A DNA stretch of 59,801 bases, taken from NCBI GenBank assembly GCA_019694435.1, contig JAIBBZ010000035.1, forward strand, positions 1 to 59,801, given 5' to 3'. Source of the DNA: Pirellulales bacterium (GTDB lineage: Bacteria > Planctomycetota > Planctomycetia > Pirellulales > JAEUIK01). The translations under genes were made by a program, and so were the position numbers. A model generated the notes under the pieces. That model was not told the DNA's origin and did not search any database. It worked only from the letters and a program-made list of their open reading frames with translations. Shown here piece by piece: positions 9,306-18,464 of the stretch (its first letter is position 1; every line of letters begins with the position of its first letter).

Positions 9306-11921
9306 TCAGCGAATCGTCACGAAGTCGTTATGGTTCAGCAGGACGTGCACGAGGTCCTCGCGGGCACGTCGCTCGGGCGCGCGTGCCGGGGTGTCGGTCG
9401 CATCTGCGAAAGCGGTCAATCGCTCGGGCGCCGCGAGTAGCGCCTGTTGCCGCTCGAGAAACTTGAGGCAAGCCTGCCGTTCGTCGCGGCTGGGCGCGCG
9501 AGACAGGGCCGTCTCGAACGCCGCGTCGATGAACTGCTCGGGTGGTTGCGCGGCGAGCGTCGCGGCGATTTGCCGCGCTTGGTTCCGCACAAAGTCGCTG
9601 TTGGCCAGCGCCAGGCCTTGTTGGGGGACGATCGATTCGGTGCGGCGGTAGCATTCGGTCATGCTGGCGGCATCGAACAGCTTGAGAAACGTCATCTGCT
9701 TCTCGTGCGCGTGTTGAAAATACACGCTGCGCCGCAGGCTGCTCAGACCCTGATCATGCGGCAGATCGGGACCGCCGGGCGACGCGTCGAGCGACCCGGA
9801 GATCGCCAGCAGGCTATCGCGCACCACTTCGGCTTCCATGCGCCGCGGATTCATCCGCCACAGCAGGCGATTGTCCGGATCGGCCGCAAGGGACTGCGGC
9901 TGTGCATCGCGCGCAGTCGACATGCGGCGATACGCTTCGGCCGTCACGATCAGTCGATGCAAGTGCTTCATGCTCCAGCCATGCTCGACCAATTCAACCG
10001 CCAGCCAGTCGAGCAGTTCGGGGTGCGCGGGCAGCGAGCCGTGATGACCGAAATCGAAGACCGATTCGACCAGGGCCGAGCCGAAATGGCGGAGCCAGAT
10101 GTGGTTCACAGCCACCCGCGCCGTGAGCGGGTTGCGGCCATCGGCAATCCACCGGGCCAGCGCCAAACGCCGGCCCGTGCTCGTCGCCGGATAAACGGCC
10201 GTCAAAGGCGTGTAATTGCCGTCGAGCGGCTGCGCCAATGCGTTCCGGGCTGCGGCCAGACGTTCGCTGGCCGCCTTCGCGGCTTCCTCGGCCTTGGCCA
10301 GGCTCTGCTTTGCCGATGGGTCGTCGGGCTTCGCCTTGACCTGGTCTTGGGCCGCGTCCACTGCGGCCGTGGCCTGGTTGGCCGCTACTTCGGCGGCAGC
10401 GACCGCGGCTTCGCGCTCGCGCTGCTGAGCACTTTTGGCGACTTCGTGAGCGTCGGGCAAAACGGGCGCGCCATACCGAGCGCGGTCTGCGGCCACGCGG
10501 GCTTCGAGAGCGGCCAACGCCAACGCCGAAGCCCCGCGTTGTGCGTCATCCGTGGCGGCAGCCACAGCCGCCTGCGCCGCGGCCAGCGTTTCGAGCTGCA
10601 CGTATGGCTGGTAACCGGGATAGTATGCCGCCACGGGGAGCGGAACAGGCACGATCGCCAGCGACTCAGGGGCCAGCGCCGACGGCAGACCGGGGCTGAG
10701 CGATTGCTGTTTATCCGGGTCGGCCTCGTTGCCGCGCACGAATAAGTAGGTCGGCGTGCCGGGATCCGCGTCGTAGGCCCGCGGAATGGCGGCGATCGTC
10801 ACGTCGGACTGCCCCGGTAGCCGTTCGGCGCGAATCTGGTGCGGCTCGAAACAGGCCCGCAGTCGGTAGTAGTCGGTCTGTGCGATCGGGTCGTATTTGT
10901 GATCGTGACACCGCGCACAATTGAACGTCAGTCCTAGAAACGCCTTCGACGTGTGCTCGACGGCGTTGTCCAGCCAGACGTTGCGATTGAAGCGGTACCA
11001 ATTGCGGGCCAGAAAGCCCGTGGCGCGCAAGGTTTGCTGGTCGAGCGGGGCAATTTCGTCGCCGGCGAGCATTTCGCGGATCATCTGATCGTAACCGCGA
11101 TCGGCGTTGAGCGACTCGATGATCCAATCGCGCCAATGCCAGATGTGCAACTGGCTGTCACGCACCTCGGCCCCGTAGCCGGCCCAATCGGCATAACGCC
11201 AGACGTCCATCCAGTGGCGCCCCCAGCGCTGGCCATAGAGCGGGCTGGCGAGCAGCTCGTCGACCACGCGGCGGTAGGCCTCGTCCGAGGGGTCGGCCAG
11301 AAACCGTGACAGCTCGGCGCGCGTAGGAGGCACGCCCACCAGGTCGATGTACACCCGGCGCAACAGCAGCTCGGGCGGGGCGGGCGCAACCGGTTGCACT
11401 CCCGCGGCGTGCTGCGCGGCACCGAGGAACAGGTCGATCGGATTGCTCGTCGCGGAAGCGTCGCGGGAAGCGGCGGGCAAGGCGGCCCGGCGCGGCGGGC
11501 GGAATGACCAATGATCTTCGGGACGCGGTTGCGGCAGCTCACCGGCTGGCTGTGGTGCGCCGGCCGCGATCCAGTTGCCTACGGCGGCAACTTCCTCGGC
11601 CGCTAACGGCTTGCCTTCCAGAGGCATCGTCACCGCGTCGTCCGCCCCGGTGATGGCCCGATAGAGCAGGCTCTGCTCGGGCTGCCCCGGCTCGACGGCC
11701 GGGCCGCTGTCGCCGCCGGCGAGGATGCTCGCGGCCGTGTCGAGCCGCAAATTGTTGCGTTGCGAGAGCGCGCCGTGGCAGGCGTAACAGCGCCGCTCGA
11801 GAACCGGTTTGACCTCGCGCAAATAAAGCTGGTCCGCCGGTTCGGCCGCCGATGCCCCGGCGCCCAGCAGGCCGGCAAAGGCAAACACCAACGGCAGCGG
11901 CAGGCGATTTCCTGGCAACAT
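9306..11921 (-). CDS. PSCyt1-DUF1549-DUF1553 (PSD1) planctomycete cytochrome c-type protein, pair A
   Basis: An 871-residue exported protein: signal peptide (residues 1-25), a PSCyt1 cytochrome domain (about 30-125) with the heme site CYACH at 45-49, DUF1549 (about 160-370), a long Ala/Glu-rich coiled-coil-like insert (about 450-580), and DUF1553 from about 590 to the end. DUF1549 holds a second heme-type motif, CARCH at 335-339, followed by DHKYDPI. The coiled coil has heptad-like Ala/Lys/Glu repeats. Planctomycetes carry dozens of such genes; roles in polysaccharide breakdown have been suggested, without biochemical proof. The downstream gene encodes DUF1501 and starts inside its stop region. 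The two proteins probably act together in the periplasm. The PSCyt1 N-terminal half and the PSD1 C-terminal half are both complete. Confidence 0.92.
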   Translation of the reverse strand: MLPGNRLPLPLVFAFAGLLGAGASAAEPADQLYLREVKPVLERRCYACHGALSQRNNLRLDTAASILAGGDSGPAVEPGQPEQSLLYRAITGADDAVTMPLEGKPLAAEEVAAVGNWIAAGAPQPAGELPQPRPEDHWSFRPPRRAALPAASRDASATSNPIDLFLGAAQHAAGVQPVAPAPPELLLRRVYIDLVGVPPTRAELSRFLADPSDEAYRRVVDELLASPLYGQRWGRHWMDVWRYADWAGYGAEVRDSQLHIWHWRDWIIESLNADRGYDQMIREMLAGDEIAPLDQQTLRATGFLARNWYRFNRNVWLDNAVEHTSKAFLGLTFNCARCHDHKYDPIAQTDYYRLRACFEPHQIRAERLPGQSDVTIAAIPRAYDADPGTPTYLFVRGNEADPDKQQSLSPGLPSALAPESLAIVPVPLPVAAYYPGYQPYVQLETLAAAQAAVAAATDDAQRGASALALAALEARVAADRARYGAPVLPDAHEVAKSAQQREREAAVAAAEVAANQATAAVDAAQDQVKAKPDDPSAKQSLAKAEEAAKAASERLAAARNALAQPLDGNYTPLTAVYPATSTGRRLALARWIADGRNPLTARVAVNHIWLRHFGSALVESVFDFGHHGSLPAHPELLDWLAVELVEHGWSMKHLHRLIVTAEAYRRMSTARDAQPQSLAADPDNRLLWRMNPRRMEAEVVRDSLLAISGSLDASPGGPDLPHDQGLSSLRRSVYFQHAHEKQMTFLKLFDAASMTECYRRTESIVPQQGLALANSDFVRNQARQIAATLAAQPPEQFIDAAFETALSRAPSRDERQACLKFLERQQALLAAPERLTAFADATDTPARAPERRAREDLVHVLLNHNDFVTIR

Positions 11922-12014
11922 AGTGCGACCCGCCAGCGGACCCTCAGATCAACCGACGTTGATGTTACCGCCGCTGCAGTCCAGCGGCAACAAAAGGCCA
12001 GCAGGCAACAGGCC

Positions 12015-13301
12015 TTAGCGCTGCGGCGGGTGGTCGCGGAGGTAACGCGCCAAGGCCTGGGCCAACAGTGCGCAACCGCGCTCCGACAGGTGATAGTCGT
12101 CGTAGAAATTATCCTCCCAACCGGTCAGGTCGGGGGCGACGTCGGCAACCTCGGTCTCCGTCTGCTCGCCCGTATCGAGCATCAGATCGTTGTACTCGTC
12201 GATCGTCTCGCGGCAGTTGCCCACGTCGAGCGAGGTCCATTCGCGCGGCACCGGGTCGCTACGGGCGAACCACATGCGCTTGCGCCCGGCTTCGCCGACG
12301 AAATCGTCCCACAGAACCGGCTGCGTGACGAACACGAGCCGCACGCCGCGCGCGTGCGCCGCGTCGGCCATGGCCCGGAGACGCGCACTGTATTCCGTGG
12401 CGACTTTTCTCAGGTCAAAGGGAAAGGGCTCGATCGGCCGGCCGAGTCGCCGGTAGCGCAGCACGCGGCCGTCGTAGTCGTAGTAATAGCCATGCTGCCA
12501 GCGTCCGTTCCAATCGTAGCGGGCCAGATCGATGAGCCGCGATCGACGCCACAGGGGCGCAGGCGTGCCGCGCACGTCGAGCCGCATGAGCGACCGCAGG
12601 AAATCGTTCACGCCCACCATGGCGACGATGCAGTCGACCTGGTCGACCAGCGGCGACTCGCGCAGGAACTTCAGGTGCTGCGCCGTGGCATATTCGCTGA
12701 CGGCCGCGGCGCCGACCCATGTGGATTGGCCCGCCAGCTCGGGAAGCTCGCGCGCGAGTCGCGACGTCCACGTGGCCTGGTCGTCGATGTACAGACATTC
12801 GGTGGCGCTGTCGCCGAGACAAAGAATCCGGTAGGCCGCTTGGCGCTCGGGCCACTCGGGACCGCGGAGTCCCTGGCCGTTGAATGCTACTTGCGACTTG
12901 CTCGAAACGCCCGGCATCTGAAACAAGTTCGGCTCGAACGCGTAGCGCGTGTTCGGCCAGCGGCAATGGAACTCGGGCCAGGGCCAGAGTTGCCCCAGTG
13001 CCGCTTCGGCCACCAGCCAGGCGCAGAGGCCCGCCGCGCCGAACGCCCAGCACTCCGTGCGCTTGCGGGCCAGCGCGCGGCGGAGTCCGCGCGAGACCAC
13101 GGCCAGCGGCAAACCGAGCGCGAGGGTTGCGGCCGCCAGGTAAACGATCGCCCCGAACGAGCCCGGCGTTTGGGGCGACCAGCCGCGCGCCACAGCGACA
13201 ATGCTGTCGCCGACGACGATCGCCGGCACCAGGCAGAAACCTACCCAGGAAGACAGCACCGCGGTCGGCGACGGGTCACGAACTGGCTGTGTTTCGGTCA
13301 T
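12015..13301 (-). CDS. Membrane-anchored SGNH/GDSL hydrolase family protein
   Basis: The 428-residue product has three hydrophobic segments at the N-terminus (about residues 15-38, 47-70 and 87-104), then a catalytic domain with SGNH blocks: CLGDSATE with Ser165, a Gly in GAAAV, Asn232 in GVNDF and the Asp/His of DDYHLSERG near residue 408. SGNH enzymes of this form are esterases, often acetyl-esterases acting on polysaccharide; the substrate is unknown here. The domain should lie on the outer face of the cytoplasmic membrane. It sits between two mirrored DUF1549/DUF1501 pairs, on the same strand as pair A, with a 93-base gap to the DUF1549 gene downstream of it. There is no clear Shine-Dalgarno sequence before the ATG at 13301. 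Confidence 0.82.
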   Translation of the reverse strand: MTETQPVRDPSPTAVLSSWVGFCLVPAIVVGDSIVAVARGWSPQTPGSFGAIVYLAAATLALGLPLAVVSRGLRRALARKRTECWAFGAAGLCAWLVAEAALGQLWPWPEFHCRWPNTRYAFEPNLFQMPGVSSKSQVAFNGQGLRGPEWPERQAAYRILCLGDSATECLYIDDQATWTSRLARELPELAGQSTWVGAAAVSEYATAQHLKFLRESPLVDQVDCIVAMVGVNDFLRSLMRLDVRGTPAPLWRRSRLIDLARYDWNGRWQHGYYYDYDGRVLRYRRLGRPIEPFPFDLRKVATEYSARLRAMADAAHARGVRLVFVTQPVLWDDFVGEAGRKRMWFARSDPVPREWTSLDVGNCRETIDEYNDLMLDTGEQTETEVADVAPDLTGWEDNFYDDYHLSERGCALLAQALARYLRDHPPQR

Positions 13302-13459
13302 CAGCGGGGCGGCTTACCGCAGGTGGGTCAATGAAGTCCGGTATTCTGTCGCCCGCTCGACCAGCAAGCAATGCGCGGGCAAACCGGCTGGGCTGCAGGC
13401 GAGGTCCGCCGCGAGTTTGCAGCGGAGGGGGTTCCGGGTAGTCTTGAAGTTGACGCCGA

Positions 13460-16400
13460 ATGTGGAGCGACAGGCAATTGCGCGCTGCGTTGATGTGTTT
13501 CTTGGGCTTAGTCAGCATTAGCTCCGCTGCGCGCCGGCCGGCGTGCGGCCTGGGGGCCGCGTTTTGCCTGGGGCTGGGTTTGGTGTGCGGCGCAGCTCGC
13601 GGTGCTCAGCAGGATCAATCGGCCGTTGAACTCTTCGAGCGGCAAATACGCCCGTTGTTCGTCCAGCGCTGCCACAAGTGTCACGCACGCGCGAGCGAAA
13701 ACGAATCGGAGTTCTCGGTCGCCTCGCGCGAGGGGCTGTTGACGGGTGGCGAACGCGGTCCGGCGATCGTGCCCGGCGATTCCTCGGCCAGCCTGCTCGT
13801 ACAGGCACTCGAACACACGGCCGAGGGCGACCTGAAGATGCCGCCGTCCGGAAAGTTGCCGGCCGAGCAAATCGCGGCAGTCCGCGCCTGGATCGACGCC
13901 GGGGCCGTGTGGCCCGAGGCGCACGCCAAGGCGGCAGGTCCGAAGCATTGGTCGTTCGAGCCCCCGGCCGAAACGATGCCGCCCGCGGTTGCCGACGATA
14001 CATGGATCGTCAACGACGTCGACCGCTTCATCGCCGCGCAACACGCGGCCCACGGCCTGCGGCCCGCGCCGGAGGCCGATCGCCGCGCCTTGATTCGCCG
14101 GGTGACCTACGACTTGACCGGCTTGCCGCCGACGCCCGAGGAGATCGACCAGTTTCTTGCGGACGCATCGCCCCGGGCCTACGAGACGCTGGTCGATCGG
14201 CTGCTGGCCAGCCCGCGCTACGGCGAGCGCTGGGCCCGACATTGGCTCGACCTGGTGCACTACAGCGACACCAACGGGCTCGACAACGATCACTCGAAAC
14301 CCAATGCCTATCGTTATCGCGACTACGTGATTCAGGCGATGCAAGCCGATCTGCCGTACGACCAATTCGTGCGTGAGCAGATTGCCGGCGACTTGTTGGC
14401 CGATCCGCGTCCCAGCGACGACGGCGGCCACGATTGGGCCCCGCTGGGCACCGGCGCGCTGTGGTTGGGCGCCATGCTGAACGTACCGGTCGATCAGCCG
14501 GTCGCGCTGGCAAATGAGATGGAAAACCGCATCGATACCCTGGGCAAGGCGTTTCTCGGGCTCACGCTGGCCTGTGCTCGATGCCACGATCATAAGTTCG
14601 ACGACATTCCGGCGACCGACTATTACGCCTTGGCGGGCATTCTGGAGAGCACGACCAACGTCCAGGCGTGTGTCAACACGGCCGAGCGAAACCGGGCCAT
14701 TGCCGAGCAGGAATCGCAGCTACTGGTCAACGCGCAAGCGGCTCGCGACCTGCTCGAACGCCCCGATCTGCGCCAACAGTGGCTCGCCCCGCGCCTGGAG
14801 GCGGCGCAGCGCACGGCCGAGTACCTGCTCGAGGCGCGGCGGATCTGGCACGACGACTTTCCGGACGAGGCGCGCGACCGCAAACAACTCGCCGCGCGGG
14901 GCCTCGACTATGACGAGGCGCGGCGCTGGTACCAGCTACTCACGGGCAGTCGGCACCAGTCGCACCCGGTGTTTGTGCCCTGGATCAAGCTGCTGCGAGT
15001 CAACGACGATCGCTTCGACCGGCGGATTCGCACGATCGGCGACCGCCTGCTGGAGTTCGATCGCCTGCGACGCGAACACCAGCAAACCTGGGTCAAGCTC
15101 GAAGATTTCGAGGAACCGCAGGCCGACGGTTGGGAATCGACCGGCGCCGCATTTCCGGCGGTCGCCACGACCGACTTGCCGACTGAGCTGGTCGGCGCGG
15201 TGGGGCAGGGCGTGTGCGCAAGCGCCACGCGCGCCGATGCGGCCGTCGGACGCCTGGTGCGGCGCGACGTGCATATTGAGCATCGCTACCTGACGTTCTT
15301 GATTGCCGGCGACAACGCCGAGCGCGAGGCCGGCCTGAACCTGATCTTCAACAGCCAGGTGTTGCCCGAGCCGCGCGACGTCTGCGCCACCGGCGAGGGC
15401 ACGATGCGCCTGTCGCGGCGCTGGTTCAACGTGCAGCCCTATCGCGGCCATGACGTCACGCTGGAAATTGTCGACGAGCGCTCCGAACCGGGCGGCAGGG
15501 TCTTTGTCGACGAGTTGCAATTCACCGACGAGTCGCCTTTTCCTGCCGAATGGCCGTCGCCCAATCGCTTGATCCTGGAGATTTTCACCGATCCGCAGGT
15601 GACCACGCCCCAACAGGCGGCCCAGCGCATCGAAGACGCGATTGTCGGTGCCCTGCAAGCGGCCGCCGCACAGTACGCGTCGCGCGCCGGCAGCACGGGG
15701 CCCGCGCCGAACTTTCGATTGGCGGATGCCGACTTGCACGAGATCTTCGTCGCCATGACCGGCCCGGATTCGCCGTTGGTCGCCCCGTCGATCGAGGAGT
15801 TCTTGCCGCCGGCCGAACGCGAGGAGCTGGCGCAGTTGACGGCGCAGCGCAACGAACTGGAAGCCACTTATCCCTCCTCGGTTATCGGCATCGTGAGCCG
15901 GGACCGCAGCCCGCACAACATGCGGTTGCACCGTTCGGGCGACCCGCACAATCCGGGCGACGAAGTGCCGCGCGGGTATGTCGCGGCCTTGTGTCAGGGC
16001 CACGAGCCGCCACCGCAAACCGGAAGCGGCCGGCTGGAATTGGCCGACTGGCTGGCCTCGTCCGACAACCCCCTGACGGCCCGAGTTGCCGTGAATCGCA
16101 TCTGGCACCATCACTTCGGGCGCGGCCTGGTGGCCACGCCGGACAACTTTGGCATGTTGGGCGAGCCGCCGTCGCATCCCGAACTGCTGGATTGGCTGGC
16201 CCGTTGGTTCATCGACCAGGGCTGGTCGTTCAAGGCGCTGCACCGACTGCTCGTGACCAGCAACACCTATCGGCAGAGCAGCCAGGCGGACCAGGCCATG
16301 GAACAGTTCGACGCCGACAACGCGTGGCTACATCGCATGCCGTTGCGGCGACTCGAGGCCGAGTGCGTGCGCGACGCCCTGCTGGCAGTTGCCGGCAATT

Positions 16401-16906
16401 TGAACGAAGCGCGAGGTGGACCGCCGGTACCGCTGCATCTCGACAAGTTCGATGTGGGCGAAGACTTGCCGTTGGTGTCGGGGCCGCTCGACGGCGACCG
16501 CCGCCGGTCGATCTACCAGGAAGTGCGCACCAACCACCTTTCCGAGCTGTTGCGGGCCTTCGACCTGCCCGGGCCGAGCGAGACGATCGGGGCCCGGGAG
16601 TCGTCGGTCGTGGCCAATCAGTCGCTGGCCCTGATGAACAATGCCTTGGTCGCACAACAGGCGCTGGCCTGGGCCGAACGGCTAGCGTCCATCAAACCTC
16701 CGGAACAGCGGATCGAACGGATGTATGTCGAGGCGCTGGGCCGCCCGCCCACCGCGGTCGAAACTTCGTCGGCCGACCAATTCCTGGCGGCGCAGCGTGT
16801 ACGCTATGAACAGCAAGGCCAGGCGGCAGACGCCGCCGGGCGACTGGCCTGGACCGATTTGTGCCAGGTGATGTTCAACCTGGCCGAGTTTGTCTATGTG
16901 CCTTGA
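13460..16906 (+). CDS. PSCyt1-DUF1549-DUF1553 (PSD1) planctomycete cytochrome c-type protein with beta-sandwich insert, pair B
   Basis: An 1148-residue protein of the same family as the gene at 9306, but longer. A signal-like hydrophobic stretch (residues 28-46) precedes PSCyt1 with the heme motif CHKCH at 71-75. DUF1549 follows (about 180-400) with CARCH at 372-376. Between it and DUF1553 lies an extra block of about 300 residues: helical (400-545), then a beta-rich segment (about 550-700) of LDFEEPQADGW type that resembles carbohydrate-binding or concanavalin-like folds. DUF1553 starts near residue 860 (LADWLASSDNPLTARVAVNRIW) and is complete. A second ATG at 13493 would give a shorter signal peptide; neither start has a clear ribosome site. 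The DUF1501 gene follows after 24 bases, so the pair is one operon. Confidence 0.92.
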   Translation: MWSDRQLRAALMCFLGLVSISSAARRPACGLGAAFCLGLGLVCGAARGAQQDQSAVELFERQIRPLFVQRCHKCHARASENESEFSVASREGLLTGGERGPAIVPGDSSASLLVQALEHTAEGDLKMPPSGKLPAEQIAAVRAWIDAGAVWPEAHAKAAGPKHWSFEPPAETMPPAVADDTWIVNDVDRFIAAQHAAHGLRPAPEADRRALIRRVTYDLTGLPPTPEEIDQFLADASPRAYETLVDRLLASPRYGERWARHWLDLVHYSDTNGLDNDHSKPNAYRYRDYVIQAMQADLPYDQFVREQIAGDLLADPRPSDDGGHDWAPLGTGALWLGAMLNVPVDQPVALANEMENRIDTLGKAFLGLTLACARCHDHKFDDIPATDYYALAGILESTTNVQACVNTAERNRAIAEQESQLLVNAQAARDLLERPDLRQQWLAPRLEAAQRTAEYLLEARRIWHDDFPDEARDRKQLAARGLDYDEARRWYQLLTGSRHQSHPVFVPWIKLLRVNDDRFDRRIRTIGDRLLEFDRLRREHQQTWVKLEDFEEPQADGWESTGAAFPAVATTDLPTELVGAVGQGVCASATRADAAVGRLVRRDVHIEHRYLTFLIAGDNAEREAGLNLIFNSQVLPEPRDVCATGEGTMRLSRRWFNVQPYRGHDVTLEIVDERSEPGGRVFVDELQFTDESPFPAEWPSPNRLILEIFTDPQVTTPQQAAQRIEDAIVGALQAAAAQYASRAGSTGPAPNFRLADADLHEIFVAMTGPDSPLVAPSIEEFLPPAEREELAQLTAQRNELEATYPSSVIGIVSRDRSPHNMRLHRSGDPHNPGDEVPRGYVAALCQGHEPPPQTGSGRLELADWLASSDNPLTARVAVNRIWHHHFGRGLVATPDNFGMLGEPPSHPELLDWLARWFIDQGWSFKALHRLLVTSNTYRQSSQADQAMEQFDADNAWLHRMPLRRLEAECVRDALLAVAGNLNEARGGPPVPLHLDKFDVGEDLPLVSGPLDGDRRRSIYQEVRTNHLSELLRAFDLPGPSETIGARESSVVANQSLALMNNALVAQQALAWAERLASIKPPEQRIERMYVEALGRPPTAVETSSADQFLAAQRVRYEQQGQAADAAGRLAWTDLCQVMFNLAEFVYVP

Positions 16907-16930
16907 TCGAGAACAGCGCAGGCGCATTCG

Positions 16931-18370
16931 ATGAACAATTTCGGCTCCCTGCACCGCAGCCTCCGGGCTTCGCGCCGCGATTTCCTGCAACGGTCGGCCT
17001 GCGGGTTCGGCGCGATGGCCCTCGCCGGGCTGCTTGGCTGCGAACAGTCGTCACAGCCAGCGCCGCGCAGTTCCACCGCCGGAAAACGCCCCAAGGCCAG
17101 GCAGGTCATCTACCTCTACATGAGCGGTGCGCCGTCGCATCTCGACACGTTCGATTACAAGCCGCTCCTGAAACAAGAACACGGCCAGCCGATCAAGATC
17201 CAGGTGCCCGATGTGCAGTTCAACGCCGGCGGGCACGTGATGCAATCGCCGTTTCGATTTGCCCAGCACGGCGCGTCCGGGGCCTGGATGAGCGAGATCT
17301 TTCCAAACCTCGCGCGGCACGCCGATCAAATGTGCTTTATCAAGTCGATGGTGGCCGATCACGGCGAGCACGGCACCGGCAACGTGTTCATGAACACCGG
17401 CAGCGGACGCGCCGGGCGACCGAGCATGGGCGCATGGCTCACCTACGGTCTCGGCAGCGACTCGAAGGAATTGCCGGGCTACATCGTGCTCGACAGCGGC
17501 CGGATCCCGATCGGCGGCGCCGCTTGTTATTCCAACGGCTTCTTGCCGGCGGTCCACCAGGCTACCGTGTTTCACGAGGGGAAGTATCCCGTCGCCGACC
17601 TGGCGCGCCAGGAGCCGACGGCCGAGCTGCAAGCGGCCAAGGTCGCGCTCGCGCAGCGGCAGAATCGCGACTTTGCCCGGGCCTGGGCCGGACACTCGCA
17701 GCTCGAAGCGGTGATTCAATCGGCCGAGCTGGCGTTCGCCATGCAAACGGCAGTGCCCGAACTGGTCGATCTGAGCGGCGAATCGCAAGCGACGCGCCAA
17801 CTTTACGGGATCGACGAATACGACACGGACAGATTCGGCCGGCAGTGCTTGCTCGCGCGCCGGCTGATCGAGCGCGGCGTGCGCTTCGTGCAATTGTTTC
17901 CGCCCAAGCTGGACCAGTACGACCAATGGGACCAGCACTTCTATCTCGAGCAAGGCCATCGCGCCAACGCCACGGCGATCGACAAGCCCATCGCCGGCCT
18001 GTTGGCCGACCTGCAAGCGCGGGGACTGCTCGACGAGACGCTCGTGCTGTGGGGCGGCGAATTCGGCCGCACGCCGATGGTGCATGTCAACCCGGCCGGC
18101 GTCGTCTCGGCCACCGGGCGCACGCATAACCGTTTCGGGTTCACCGTCTGGATGGCCGGCGGCGGCGTCAAGCCGGGCTTCACCTACGGCGGTACCGACG
18201 AGTACGGTGTGTTTGCCGAGCCCGAGAAGAAGGTCACCGTGCACGACCTGCACGCAACCATTCTGCACCTGTTGGGAATCGATCACACCCAACTCACCTA
18301 TCGCCACGGCGGCCGCGACTATCGCCTGACCGATGTGTTCGGCGAAGTGGTCCACGACGTCGTGGGCTGA
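16931..18370 (+). CDS. DUF1501 domain protein, Tat lipoprotein-like, pair B
   Basis: A 479-residue DUF1501 protein. The N-terminus has a twin-arginine motif RRDFLQRS (residues 15-22), then a hydrophobic stretch that ends LAGLLGC at residue 37; the LLGC pattern looks like a lipobox, so this may be a Tat-exported lipoprotein, unlike its partner in pair A. Conserved blocks: [61 protein letters not shown] and GRTHNRFGFTVWMAGGG. Near the end VHDLHATILHLLGID is the usual family close. It follows the DUF1549 gene by 24 bases. The DUF1501 and DUF1549 products are predicted to work together outside the cytoplasm; no reaction is known. Confidence 0.9.
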   Translation: MNNFGSLHRSLRASRRDFLQRSACGFGAMALAGLLGCEQSSQPAPRSSTAGKRPKARQVIYLYMSGAPSHLDTFDYKPLLKQEHGQPIKIQVPDVQFNAGGHVMQSPFRFAQHGASGAWMSEIFPNLARHADQMCFIKSMVADHGEHGTGNVFMNTGSGRAGRPSMGAWLTYGLGSDSKELPGYIVLDSGRIPIGGAACYSNGFLPAVHQATVFHEGKYPVADLARQEPTAELQAAKVALAQRQNRDFARAWAGHSQLEAVIQSAELAFAMQTAVPELVDLSGESQATRQLYGIDEYDTDRFGRQCLLARRLIERGVRFVQLFPPKLDQYDQWDQHFYLEQGHRANATAIDKPIAGLLADLQARGLLDETLVLWGGEFGRTPMVHVNPAGVVSATGRTHNRFGFTVWMAGGGVKPGFTYGGTDEYGVFAEPEKKVTVHDLHATILHLLGIDHTQLTYRHGGRDYRLTDVFGEVVHDVVG

Positions 18371-18464
18371 GCGCCGGCTTTCAAGTTGCGGCGGCCGACC
18401 GACACGGCGTTCCGATGCTCGGCAGGGTCATGCGCGAGGTTGCGCGTCCCAGAACGGTTCAAAG

